Below, one piece after another: positions 24,276 through 35,502 of a DNA stretch of 64,000 nt. The notes beneath the pieces were generated by a model. The model worked only from the letters and a program-made list of their open reading frames with translations, was not told where the DNA came from and ran no database searches. Source of the DNA: Azorinus chamasolen (Eukaryota > Mollusca > Bivalvia > Cardiida > Solecurtidae); NCBI GenBank assembly GCA_963576725.1, contig OY755240.1:56420633-56484632 (forward strand). The letters are read 5' to 3'. The position numbers and the translations under genes were made by a program. Every line of letters begins with the position of its first letter. Within the stretch, counting starts at the first letter, position 1.

Positions 24276-24524
24276 TTAACCCTTTATTCCATAAATACGC
24301 CTTTCTATGCCTTTGCAAACAGTGTAGACCCAGATTGGATGGCTTCTTTAACAGCCGTCTGATCAGGGTCTGCTCTGTTTGCTTATGATATAATATAGTT
24401 ATGATCCTATAGTTTCTACTATGGCCAAAAATTCCTGTGTCCATGTGCTATCATTACAATTAATCTAATGAATGTTCATGATGTCATTATTCCTTACATG
24501 AACATCCATAGAATAGAGGGTTAA
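24276..24524. mobile_element. C-type TTAA foldback MITE (249 bp)
   Basis: A full-length copy from TTAACCCTTTATTCCATAAA to GAATAGAGGGTTAA. The hairpin loop is mismatched. Confidence 0.83.
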
Positions 24525-24662
24525 GGAATTGTCAATTACAAATTTTGTTAACCCTTTACTGAGATGCCTTTTTATACCTTTGCAAATGGAGTAGATAGAT
24601 GCCATTATAAAACTGATTTTTTTTCATGATGTCATTATTTAATTAGGTCATCAGGTAAAGGG

Positions 24663-24912
24663 TTAAACCTTTACTCCATGAATATTCATGTAAGAAACAA
24701 TGACATCATGAATATCAATTAGATTGTTACAATTACACATGGACACAGGAATAGTCTGGCCATGGCAGAAATTGCAGAATTATTTCTATACATGTATTAT
24801 ATCATAAGCAACAGAGCAGACCCTGATCAGATGGTTCCAACAAGAGCCATCTGATCTGGGTCTACTCTGTCTACAAATGTGTAGAAAGGCCTATCAATGG
24901 AGTAAAAGTTAA
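24663..24912. mobile_element. C-type TTAA foldback MITE, opposite orientation
   Basis: Starts AACCTTTACTCCATGAATAT and ends GGAGTAAAAGTTAA. Its body reads as the reverse complement of the copy at 24276. Confidence 0.8.
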
Positions 24913-24929
24913 TATTGAGAGAAGATTTT

Positions 24930-25900
24930 GAATGACAAACAGTAACAGTGCAGACCCTGATCAGAAGGCTCCTCTAGGAACCATATGATCTTGGAATAGA
25001 CTGCTCGAAAATACCATTGCACTATTTCAACACATTCAAAGGGTTAATTTTCATCCTATGGACTACTGACAGTACAGTACATAATTTTGGCAAACAAATT
25101 AATATCATTGGTCAAAACTTTTTGCATACGTTAATTGACTAAAACTATAACAATATTGCCATTTTACTTCCTTGAAAATTTGCACTAGCTAAGAACAGAC
25201 AGCCACATCAAACTGATTTTGTAATCTACAATGTACATTCTGAAACTAATACACTGACCAGATTACTCAAAATTGGGAAAAATATGCCTGATTTACTACA
25301 TATTTGACAACCATTAATATGCTTTTCTATGCCATTGCAAACAGAGATGACTCAGATCAGATGGCTCCTGTAGGAGCCATCTGAACAGGGTCAGCTCTGT
25401 TTGCATATGAAATAATATATCAGGTAGATCAGATTCTGCTGTTTCTGTCTTTGCCAAAAATCCTGATTTAATGTCGTTATAAAAATTCAGCAAATTAATA
25501 TTCATGATGTCATTATGTGTATTTCTTTCATAATATTTATGGAGTAGAAGATTAACTTTTGTAAAAAAAATAATTGTCATTAATATAACCTAGTAGAAAA
25601 ATAGACAAACGTTTTTCAAAATTGTTATACCCTAATATTACCCTAAGTATTCGGACCGACAAATTAAGGTAAATAGTGCAAACCCAGATCAAACAGATCC
25701 TTTAGGAGTCATTTGATTTGAGTCTACGTCCTTGCTACTATTTCAGTGTACAAACTGGTAGAGAGGAGCAATTGGGTGTCTGAATATTTAGGATAATTAG
25801 GGTAAATGTACAGGGTCAGTAAGGTCCAGTTTGAGTTTCGATATGTACACAATGTCTACATTACAAAATCATCTTGATATTACTACCTGTGGTTAAGACT
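24930..25900. repeat. Core-only repeats and one C-type MITE downstream of QPRT
   Basis: A hairpin core with GACAAACAGTAACAGTGCAG lies at 24930-25040. A C-type copy lies at about 25308-25556, and another core at 25665-25745. No clear poly(A) signal for QPRT was identified on the minus strand here. Confidence 0.5.
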
Positions 25901-25907
25901 GATACTT

Positions 25908-26126
25908 TCATAACTTAACAGGCAAGTTCCTTGGATCTATACCATCCTTGCTGATTTTTAGAGAAAAGTCTACAACATCATAGCCTTGTGTAAGCCTGCT
26001 TAAAGAAATCACATCAATGTTCTCATTGCAGTATCTCTGTAGAGTAGACTCCGTTATTCCGCCACTAGCTTCTATAATGAGGTTAGGGAACTTTTCCTTC
26101 AACACCTTGGCTGCTTTGGCCAAGGC
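25908..26126 (-). CDS. QPRT: QPRT exon 3 (terminal)
   Basis: Acceptor TTTATTTCAG at 26127 onward. Encodes residues 245-316, including [10 protein letters not shown] and NIDVIS, and ends PVKL then TGA. Codon 287 is Ser where the human and many bacterial enzymes have Gly (ISxGxLT). Confidence 0.96.
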   Translation of the reverse strand, partial: ALAKAAKVLKEKFPNLIIEASGGITESTLQRYCNENIDVISLSRLTQGYDVVDFSLKISKDGIDPRNLPVKL

Positions 26127-29100
26127 CTGAAATAAAACAGAATAAATACACAAATATATACATTAAACCCTTGGCTCCTGTAAGAGTTGTCTAATCAGGA
26201 TATGATAGATAGATAGATAGATAGATTTATTTGTGTATATATATATATATATATATGTCATCAATACAATTACAGTCATACAATTTGACATAACAGTTAT
26301 CGACTTCTTGTTATTTATATAAAAAAGACATGTTATACATACACAGGATAACCCGTAAAGTTTTTCAACTTATTTCCAACGGGGTCCTATATAGATTTAG
26401 CGAAACAGTTACAATAATTTGAAAATGTATAGACAGAGCAGGCTCAAAACAGTAAATTGAAATTAAATTTACTGATCAGGGTCTGCTGAGTCTCTATTTG
26501 CATTTGAAATTATATACATGTAGATCTGTATTACATGGATATGCCTCTCACTTAACAAGGGAATTCACATATAGAGAAAAGGGCACAATGTTATAATGGT
26601 TTGACCCTATACTCCATGAATATTTATATGTGAAATAATGATACCATGAATAAATTAATCACACTTTTATAACGGCATCAAAAATAAGATACTTTATCAT
26701 AACAGAAACTGCAGAATCTGATATATATTATTTCATATGCAAACAGTGCAGACATGGATCAGATGGCTCCTATATGAGTTTTCTGATCTAGGTCTACCCT
26801 GTTTGCAATGGCTTCAAAGTGTGTATCTATGGAGTAAAGGGTTACTTCATGTGAAAGATAAAGGCAATATAGCCCTTGACCTGCAGGTTGAACTTTGTCT
26901 GTAATTGAACTTTGTATAGATCTTATTGCCATACACATTGCATACATAATACAGAGCTCCAGATAAGATGTGTAAATTTTCAAGAATAACTTCTATATTT
27001 CTCCATCAAACCCTAAACTGCGAGTCTGCGACCACTCTTTAGAAGCGTCTCAAAGAGACCATTGTAAAGAGTGGTCACAGTATAGGGTTTTGTGGAGAAA
27101 TGGCGATTTTAGTATTTAGGTACACACCTTCAGCTGTAGCTCTAATAATATGATCAGAATCTGTGTCAAAAGTAGCTTTTACAAATAACCATAAAGATCC
27201 AGAGTGTGACTCTGTTTAGTGGTCATTCAGAAAAGGTTTTACTATACGTATATGGTTTGCAAAGCAGGTCCATGTATTGAATGTAACAGAACTTCGTTTC
27301 TTTTCAGGAAAATCAAGTCATTGGCAATGTAAACAATTAACATTTCAATGTGTTAAACTGAATTTATATTTAATCTTATAACTGAGTCACACTTGATGGA
27401 AAGCAAACCATGATCAACACAGAAAGAGCTGATCTGACAATGCCAGGTCTGCTAAGAACAAAGAAAAATCTGCATATACAGCTTGCTGGAGGACAATTTT
27501 TCAGATTCCCCAACAATACGAAGAATTAACCCTTTCCCCCATAGATTATTTTTAGATCCAACCACTTTGAATAAATCTACCGAAAAGGAGCATTTACTAG
27601 AGAAAAGGAAAATTTTAGAATTTTGAAGTTTGAAACCATTGTGATAAATAGAACATTTGCTCCTATAGGAGCAAATGCTCTATTTATCACAATGGTTTCA
27701 TAAAGTGACTTTTACAGAGGCGTAGAAAGGCGTATTTATGGAGGAAAGGGTTAAGGGTTTGATAATGTACTATGGAAGTAGTATCGACCATCTTTGCAAA
27801 CTGTCTGGACCAGGACCCACATGAGCAGTCAGCTTTTAACGCTTTACTCCAAAATACAATATTAATTGCGTTTACAAAGAGAGTAGACCAAGATTAGACA
27901 GCTCCTGTTGGAGCCGTCTGATCAGGGTCTGCTCTATTTGCTAATGGGAATATATATATACATCTGATACTGTTTTTACCATGACCATTTCTTTCTTATT
28001 CATATACCATTATAAATGTTAAGCTAATTAATATTCATAAATGCACTATTTCCTACATGAATATTCATGGAGTAAAGGGCTAATAGCATGTTTTCACAGA
28101 AATTCAATACTGCTCTGCCTTGTATTTTGAAAATAAAGTGGATGAAACTGTGCGCAAAAGTAACTTTGCTCAGCTGGCTAAGGGTTAATTTCATTCAACT
28201 TAAAAATAGCATAATTGAATGATTCAAGATGAGTGATTACAATAGTTTTTTATATACATATAATTTATATATATATGTATACATTACTCTATTACCTCTG
28301 GAGAAAAGTTGTCCAGCATGACGACATCGCTGCCAGCAGCTGCCGCTTCCTCTGCATCTTCTACACTACGACACTCAGTCTCCACCTTCAGTGAAAACCC
28401 ACCAACCACCTTGGCATCCTTCACTGCCTACAATACAGAAGTATCCATAACTCATTGCCCTGTTTAATATTCATGTATGAAATAATAACATCATGATTAT
28501 TTATTATATTAATTTTTTACATTGTAAACTTTTCTACAGAATCTTTTGCTTGACAAAAACTGTAGAATCAGATATATATCATGTCACAAGACAACTGAGC
28601 AGACCCTATATGAGCCGTCTGACCTGGGTCTACTCTGTTTGCAAATGCGTGAAAATGCGTTAATATGAAGGAAAGGATTAAATGACTTGAAGATGTATAC
28701 TACAATTTTCACAATTTTTGCATTTATTGTAACAAAATGACTTCAGAATCACAATCTGTCTGATTTGAAACTAACTTAATACTGAAAAGCATGGTAAGAA
28801 AAGAAATGTGTGTATCGAAAAACAAATGAGAAAACTTAATTGGTATGATGACCAACAGAAATGCATTTGCCATTCACCGGAATCTGTCATAATATCAGAC
28901 ATGCTCATTTCGATGAACATGTAAGTCAACTTATTACACATTAGACTTCTCTTTCACTTTTGACAGACCCATGTGTGCCATTTTTATGAAATCTTATTTA
29001 TACTCATAGTGTTGTTCTGAAAATCAAACATGAGTCAATCAGAGCATGGCCGGTAAAACATGTCTGTAAAAATTGAAAAATTCTGTAAAAACATTTACAG

Positions 29101-32100
29101 TGAACCCTCATTATACTGACATTCGTTTTACAAGGGCATCCTCGTTTTACCGGCAGTATACATTGAAACACAATTACCGTTAAGTCTTTTAAATAACCAC
29201 TGAATAAATAGGAACAATGCCTTTGGGAGCTTTTTGCACTTCTTTTGTTCTGCATTAAGCATTTACCTGTTGGTACTAGTTTAAAACTGGCCATATGGTT
29301 CCTTTCATATTTAAACTCGTTATAACGGCAGCCTCTTAATACATTTGTGTACCAGCAAAATGTCTGGAAACAAACACCTCCGTTGTAACGAGGGTTCACT
29401 GTACTAATATTTCTGTCTCTTAACCCTTTCCCTGTTCAGTATTCATGTAAGAAAAAATGACATCATTCATTAATATTTATTAGCTGATGTTTTATAATGT
29501 AAACTTTTCAATGAAATATTTTGGTTTGACAAAAGCTGTAGAATCAGATCTATTTCATGTCAAAAGCAAACAGCAGATCCTGAAAGGCCTGTCAGTGTTT
29601 AACTATATAAGTCCATTAATTCAGTAATTTGAGTATGAATAGGAATAATTATTAGCAGGAGGATTTTGAATGACAAACAGTGCAGATCCTGATCAAAGAG
29701 TTTCACTAGGAGCTCTTTGATCAGGGTGACGGTCTATACTGCTTGCAACTGCCAAAGCAAGTTTAGTTCCTGTTTTCAAAGGGTTAATGTCCTGTTATCC
29801 CTTTCCTTTATATAGACACCTTTTCACACATTTGTAAGCAAAGTAGACCCAGATCAGATGGCCCCTGCAGGAGCCATCTGATCTGAGTCTACTCTGTTTG
29901 CTTATATCTATGGAAATATATAAATCTGATTCTATACTCTCTGCCACAATAAAAGATCCTTAATGTTAATAATTAATGCTCAAAATAGTTCAGCTCATAA
30001 ATATTCATGACAATATTATTTCTTTCATGAATATTAAACAGGGAAAGGGTTACATGTCATATTTATGACATGCATTTGCAAACAGCTTGGATCCAGATGA
30101 ACAGATCAGTGTCTACAGCATGATAAAGGTTAATATATTCAGATTGGGTTTTTTCACTTACATGAAGCTTAAGCCTATTGTTAAGGATTCTCTGATCTGA
30201 CTACATGAATAAGCAACCACTGAATTAATATCAGCCTGCATGCATAATTTCAAAATCATCTACCAAGTTTAAGCCATTCATAAAGCGTAGACTCAACTGT
30301 TAAACACTGATGGGCTATTCCACTCTGAAAATTCAGTATTTCCACACAAGAGGAATCTGATTCAATAAAAGTTAACAGAACAGCTCTGTTCTGATAAAAG
30401 TAAACCTTTTCAATCAGGGCTCTAGAAATTTTCAAATCCCAACCGGTCCAGCCGGTAAACGGACATTAGCCCCCCCCCCCCCCCCCCTTTCCCCGGACAT
30501 TTGCCACCTATTTCTTGATGAGCGGACATTTGCCCCCTTGTCTTCTTGTGATATGCGAACATAATCCACTCGGTAATATGTTTATGAGGGGCTATTGCCA
30601 ACTTATAGTTTGTATATAATAATATGATAGCATGAAATATCGAAATTTGTGAACACCATTTGACATTCGCGAAAACTAATGACATTTCAAGTTTGCATGA
30701 ATGGCAGTTTTGAAGACTTTGATAGAGAAGCAAGAAAACTAGTTTGTATTTAAAATCTTACATGATTAGTTATTATCATTTAGCTTATGATGCATACTTA
30801 TTTCTCATCAGATAAACGAAAGCAACAAGCCAACATTGTTTTTCTGTTCACTGCAGCATATTTTTGGCAGATAAAATGTAGATCTACCCACAGGGGTCTG
30901 AAGTGTGTCTGGACCCAAAAATGGCACACCTGTGTAAAAAATCCATTCTGGGTCGAAGTCATTGATTAAATATATATACATAAGAATGTATATATATGTA
31001 ATCAATGACTTCGACCCAGAATGGATTTTTTTTACACATGTGCGTCATTTTGGTGCCCAGGCAAACTTCAGACCCCTGTGGATCTACCTAAGGAGCTCTT
31101 TAATGTGGAGTCTCAAAAATAGGTCAATCTTTACCTTGAAACAAGCGGACATGTTGTTGACTTTTTGTTATGATTGTTCAAAGTTAATTGTGTTGTTGAT
31201 GGATATCAAGAGAGTATTTGCTCTTAAAAAACTGATTACCCGATGCAAAGATGTTATTTCTCAGTGGCCTTTCAGCCTTAATATAATTACAGTAGCCTAA
31301 ATCTATGGACTGTAACGTGTTTGTTAACAGGTACAAGGTAGGTAATGTTTCGATTTCTGTCATAAGAGATGAATGTCTTATCAATATTACTACCATGGTT
31401 GATTGGCTAGCTGAGAAGAGACCAAGTGGAACTGGACTGACTGCCCGGGGCCTCTAGCCTTTAATCTCTTGACACGTTAATGCTGGGGTCAAATGAAAAC
31501 AGTTACTTTCAGCAGATGATTTTGATTACAAACGTTGTCTGCTTAAGATGTTCGGACCGATTTTTTTTCAGATTCTGAAATACAAACCGGTCTCAAAATG
31601 CAAAAATCGGTCCAGACCGGCGATTTTCCGGATTTCTAGAGCCCTGTTTTCAATACTTAGTAACTTTAACCCATTCCCTTATATTGACGACTTTTGACGA
31701 CTCTGTAGAAGTCACTTTGTGAAACCATTGTGATAAAATAGAGCATTTGCTCCTATAGGAGCAAATGCTCTATTTATCACAATTAATGGTTTCAAACTAC
31801 AGAATTCTAAAATGTTCCTTTTCTCAAGTTAATGCTCCATTTCGGTAGATTTATTCAAATAGATTTATCTAAAAATAGCCTATGAGGTAATGGGTTAGAC
31901 TACAAAACTTCATTTCTAAAAGTTTGTTTTTTCTTCCATGAGCGTGTGTAACAAACAGCATGGGTCCTGGTTAGCAATCCAGTTATTTTGCATCTCATTT
32001 GGATCCATATTGGTTGCAACAGTTAACATATACTAGTAAATGGTGTAAACCCATTACCTCAAAGGCTATTTTTAGATCATACCTCTTAGAATAAATCTAC

Positions 32101-35060
32101 CGTAAAGGAGCATTAACTAGAGAAAGGGAAAACTTCAGAATTTTGTAATTCTGAAACCATTGTGATAAACAGAGCATTTGCTCTTTGCTCTATTTATCAC
32201 AATGGTTTAGAGCAAATGCTCTATTTATCACAATGGTTTCAAAAAGTGACTTTTACAGAGCCAAAGAAAAGGCATATATTTATGGAGGAAAGGATTAAAA
32301 GATTTAAACTCTATATTGCGTGACCATTAACCCTTGTTGAATATTCAAAATATAATGGTCAATATACATGCCTTTTGCTGGCAATTTTGGTTAAAATTAA
32401 AATTTAATTTACGGCTTAATAATTGATTATTTTATCGCACATTGAACTCAATGATTTGGAAAGATATTTGGTCCCATTGTAACTTATTTTGCATTTTTTA
32501 GCATTTTAATCAAAATTTGGCGTCTGTTGGAATCTTTCTAAAACAAATGGAAAATTATTCACTAATTTGCCTTTGGAGTGGGTCCTTTGTACACACCAGA
32601 ACATGGCCTGAAATATTGTTTAATAGCAGAGTCTGTTTCATGTGAAAAGAAGAAAGTTTGAAAGATAAACAGTGCAGATCCTGATCAGATTAAGCTCCCC
32701 CATGAGTCCTCTGACCTGGGTCTATAATATTCTCAAAATGCCAGCTAACTAATGCTTCCCAATTTCCAAGGATTAAGGTCTTTGAATGTATTTCATGACA
32801 GTTTTTGCAAACAATTTGGATCCAGATGAGATGCAAAGTAGCTTGGCTTCTCATGATCTCATCAGCATCTAATTACATTTAAATTACCAAACCCCTGTTT
32901 ATTGGGTTTTTACCTGTATTATCAAATATTAACGCAAACAAATGTGACAAGTCGTGAAATCTAGCATAAAATAACAATTAGCGTACATAAACACAATGTC
33001 TACTTCCGATTTCTCAAACAAGTTCGCTTTTTTAAAAAAAATAAAATACATGCAACACTCACTTCTTGAAAAAGTCATTAATGCTTTATCAGCTCATTAT
33101 TTTAAAAATAACTATGTGCTAATAATATGCACACCTATGTTAATGCGGGTCATTTAATTAAACAATTAATTCTATTGATATGTACCCGCTTAATGTACAT
33201 GTGGTACCCTTACGAAGTGTGAAAAACACGCTGCACCGGAAGACTGACAATCAAAACATGTACATACGGATGATTAGCATGAGTGATCATTAATTTGATT
33301 GACTGGCCAGAAGCCTTGAATAAATGTACAGTGTTTAGGCTAGAAACCTAACTCTATGGGTCATTTTGATCCATTATCACTCAAAACAGTGGGTCATTTT
33401 CTAAATCAGTGGGCCAATCTACATATCACTACAGTAACTTAATAAAATAGGCCCTAAAAATCAGTGTGTGCAGCACTGAAGATTGCCAGTCTGCTCAACT
33501 GGAACTGACACAGCTTATGGTCATTGCTCGCTATGTGTCTAGTGATCGTACTAACTTGTACGAAAATTGTCTGTTCCAATTGAAAATGCATTAGATTTCT
33601 TTGTGTTTATGCACAACTTACAAAACATTCTATTTTTTCACCAGTAAGCCATGATGCGTAGGTCGAGAGTCATTTTGGTTGGAACTTTCTGGTATTCTCG
33701 CCGGTTGACGATGACGGCGCATCTTTTTCTGTTTCTTGGCTGCCGATTTGCCAGTAGGGAAAAAAGACAGAAAAGACTTTTGCTGTTTTTCAGCAGACAT
33801 TTTCAAGTTACGACGATTCAGAGTAGAAAATCTAGTTTCGATTCACTGCAGTGCACGGAATAACATAATCCGATTCGTTAATCATACAGGCGCTGTATTG
33901 TAAAAGAGAATGCTATAAATCATGAATCTGGGGTACATGATGCGGGCAGTGAATAATAGGCTAAAACACAGACCGAGAGACGGATTTCGGCAATTTTTCG
34001 GGACGGAATACGATACGCCAAAATGACCGACGGAACTTTTTTTCAAGCGTCATTTTTAATTATTCTGCGTCAATGACGCAGGGGCGCGGCCTAGCCTAAA
34101 CACTGAATGTATACATAAACCAATCAGCATCCGTGCAATTTTAACGACTATCCAATCTAATGATAACACTCCAATGCTCTTAGCATCTTGCAATGGCACA
34201 GGTGCAATCAATTAGGGGCTAGCTGACACCTTTTAATGTATCAACGACAGTGACAGGGTGGGATAAACAAGCCTGTTAAATAGGTAAGCCATATCATTTA
34301 TATATTGTCAGCGACCCATTGTCATCTTGTTCATCATCGCTTCTAGTGTATAGTCGCCTTTATCTCATTTTTTTTTTAAAATCTGAGTGCTCAAGTACTA
34401 GATTTGATAACTGGTACTCGAACGCCTGATCAACAACTCATTCCCATCCCTAGTAAATACCTTTGAAATGCTTCCTGCTGTCCAGATGTGATTATCCTTC
34501 AACATTATCATCGATGACAGGTCATATCTATGAGTGGACACACCTCCAACTAGAAGTGAATATTTTTCCACTAGTCTGAAACCTGGTGTAGTCTTTCGAG
34601 TCCCTGCTATTTCTCCTTTCCATCCAATTTTGTCTGCAAGCTTTCTTAACCTGTGTGCTTGGGTGGCAATGCCACTAGCACGGGAGATTATATTCAGTGC
34701 TACTCTCTCACCAAGTAATATTTGCCTGACTTTACCAGAAACTGTAGCTATGTTCTTTATTGGTTCAAAATATGTTCCTTCTAAAACATTGTTCCATGTA
34801 ACAACACAGTCAAGTTCTTTAAATATTGCATCAAAGAATGGACGTCCGGCGAGTACACCTGCACTCTTCATCAATAGCACCGCAGTTTCCTCTTTCTCAC
34901 CCACTACAAATCCTCCATAATCAAAATTTGGGGTGTCCTCTTTCAGCCATTCTCGTGCCAAATGGCGTAAAGTTACAGGGTGTACAATGTGCGACAAGTT
35001 AGCATTATATATACCACTTAAGATACGGTCGTCCTTGTTGGAAGACATTATTGGTTTCAT
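25908..35060 (-). CDS. QPRT: Quinolinate phosphoribosyltransferase (decarboxylating), whole gene
   Basis: Converts quinolinate and PRPP to nicotinate mononucleotide, CO2 and pyrophosphate, the step linking tryptophan breakdown (kynurenine route) to NAD. Three exons (34461-35060, 28296-28427, 25908-26126) join in phase 0 to give 316 residues; the human enzyme has 297, and the extra length is mostly N-terminal. Seen: an N-terminal domain with [14 protein letters not shown] and [14 protein letters not shown] (residues 68-80), GERVALN (118-124), the PRPP-site block RKTTPGFR (155-162), HRYDL (178-182), KDNH (188-191), VETEC, LDNF and EASGGIT (263-269). An in-frame TAA at 35078-35076 (minus strand) bounds the reading frame upstream. 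ATG1 has C at -3 and ATG5 has A at -3, so translation may start at either. Introns of 6.0 and 2.2 kb are full of transposons. Head to head with BRAP. Confidence 0.96.
26130..26951. repeat. QPRT intron 2 repeats
   Basis: A GATA microsatellite lies at 26206-26228 and an AT run at 26237-26256. A C-type MITE lies at about 26600-26843 and ends GGAGTAAAGGGTTA. Confidence 0.6.
26952..27143. mobile_element. D-type foldback MITE (192 bp)
   Basis: CAGAGCTCCAGATAAGATG at left and GCTGTAGCTCT at right, with ATAATA on both flanks. The hairpin pairs GACCACTCTTTAGA with its complement. Confidence 0.8.
27526..27754. mobile_element. A-type TTAA foldback MITE (229 bp)
   Basis: A full-length copy with TTAA edges and a near-perfect hairpin centred GCTCC-TATA-GGAGC. 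Left CCCTTTCCCCCATAG, right GGAGGAAAGGG. Confidence 0.88.
27836..28083. mobile_element. C-type foldback MITE
   Basis: CGCTTTACTCC to ATTCATGGAGTAAAGGGCTAA. Hairpin CAGCTCC-TGTT-GGAGCCGTCTG. Confidence 0.75.
28296..28427 (-). CDS. QPRT: QPRT exon 2
   Basis: 44 codons (residues 201-244) between an acceptor ending GTAG at 28428 and a donor GTAATA at 28295. Encodes [19 protein letters not shown] and [11 protein letters not shown], part of the C-terminal barrel. Confidence 0.96.
28449..28681. mobile_element. B-type foldback MITE, hairpin shortened
   Basis: Begins 22 bp from exon 2. CTCATTGCCCTGTTTAATAT to GAAGGAAAGGATTAA; one hairpin arm is partly deleted. Confidence 0.75.
29096..29403. mobile_element. 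TA-flanked MITE with CAGTGAACCCTC ends
   Basis: TACAGTGAACCCTCATTATA at left and TAACGAGGGTTCACTGTA at right. Contains the right arm of an E-type hairpin only. The open frame across it is incidental. Confidence 0.75.
29417..30055. repeat. MITE copies in QPRT intron 1
   Basis: A B-type left half lies at 29420-29585. A core with AAAGAGTTTC-ACTA-GGAGCTCTTT lies at 29660-29790. A B/C copy with hairpin GATGGCCCC-TGCA-GGAGCCATC lies at about 29797-30052. Confidence 0.6.
30415..31646. mobile_element. hAT-like non-autonomous transposon (1232 bp)
   Basis: Ends CAGGGCTCTAGAAAT and ATTTCTAGAGCCCTG are perfectly inverted. An exact 8 bp duplication TTTTCAAT flanks it (30407-30414, 31647-31654), typical of hAT. 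Subterminal CCGGTCC motifs occur near both ends and a poly(C) run near 30470. No transposase. Confidence 0.92.
30880..31088. repeat. Long inverted repeat inside the hAT-like element
   Basis: Arms of about 88 bp (30880-30967 and 30998-31088) are near-identical when inverted (CACAGGGGTCTGAAGT, CCATTCTGGGTCGAAGTCAT). They are separated by a ~30 bp AT-rich loop. May be a second nested foldback. Confidence 0.88.
31666..31898. mobile_element. A-type foldback MITE (233 bp)
   Basis: TTAACCCATTCCCTTATATT to CTATGAGGTAATGGGTTA. Long hairpin centred GCTCC-TATA-GGAGC with a 4 bp ATTA insertion in one arm. Confidence 0.85.
32045..32298. mobile_element. A-type MITE with partly duplicated hairpin arm
   Basis: After CATTTGCTC the sequence gives TTTGCTCTATTTATCACAAT. 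It then repeats GAGCAAATGCTCTATTTATC, so the right arm is present about 1.7 times. Confidence 0.8.
32300..33328. other. QPRT intron 1, mostly unique
   Basis: Contains a core-only repeat at 32660-32780 and a GATGAGATGC/GCATCT-type fragment at 32815-32870. The rest is AT-rich with nothing recognised. Confidence 0.4.
33329..34105. mobile_element. TIR transposon with CAGTGTTTAGGCTAG ends (777 bp)
   Basis: CAGTGTTTAGGCTAG at left is perfectly inverted as CTAGCCTAAACACTG at right, with AATGTA directly repeated outside (33323-33328, 34106-34111). hAT-like by its CAG start. No transposase ORF. Confidence 0.85.
34461..35060 (-). CDS. QPRT: QPRT exon 1
   Basis: Exactly 200 codons from ATG at 35060 to the donor GTATTT at 34460. 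Carries the N-terminal domain and the RKTTPGFR and KDNH motifs. The open frame continuing to 34398 is intron. Confidence 0.96.
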
Positions 35061-35426
35061 AAGATAATCGTCTGTTTACTTTGATGAAAGTTCAGTCGTC
35101 AAAGGCATATTTTTGTGTACATGAGCGACGTCTTAAGTTTACTAATCGGTAATATAAACGAAATATTTTAGGTAAAAGGATTTTCTTTCAATAATAAGTG
35201 AAATTTGGAATTAAATATTATGTATTACCCAATTTAATTAATTTATAAATGGATTGATTGTATTTTATGACTGTAAACTTAATAATGTAAAATAATATTT
35301 TTCGATTCTTAAATTATTCATTTTCTAGAATAACCCGTCAAAATAGAAAATAATACTGAAAGAAGTCGAAAAGATCTAAGTTTTTCTAATGTTAGGGTGG
35401 AATCAGGGGTCTCATAAAAATAACAG
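35061..35426. promoter_or_regulatory. Shared 5' region of QPRT and BRAP
   Basis: 366 bp between oppositely oriented start codons, with no MITE in it, although both genes' introns are packed with them. Must hold both 5' UTRs and a bidirectional promoter unless unseen upstream exons exist. No TATA box at a convincing position. Confidence 0.65.
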
Positions 35427-35502
35427 ATGAAAATTGCACTATTAAATATTCGTTTCGAAATTTCAGATTCAAGTCAATTTCACCAGAATATTGATTTTAT
35501 TG
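35427..35502 (+). CDS. BRAP: BRAP exon 1
   Basis: 25 codons plus one base, donor GTAAGG. Preceded by in-frame TAA at 35421. Starts [16 protein letters not shown], comparable with the N-terminal strand of the vertebrate protein. Confidence 0.85.

Noticed and set aside
29004..29399. 131-codon open frame on the minus strand
   Set aside because: Largely coincides with a TA-flanked MITE (29096-29403); no protein similarity.
30422..30733. Open frame with a glycine run
   Set aside because: The glycines come from a poly(C) tract in the hAT-like element.
34534..34920. 128-codon open frame on the plus strand
   Set aside because: Antisense shadow of QPRT exon 1, whose minus-strand product is unmistakable.
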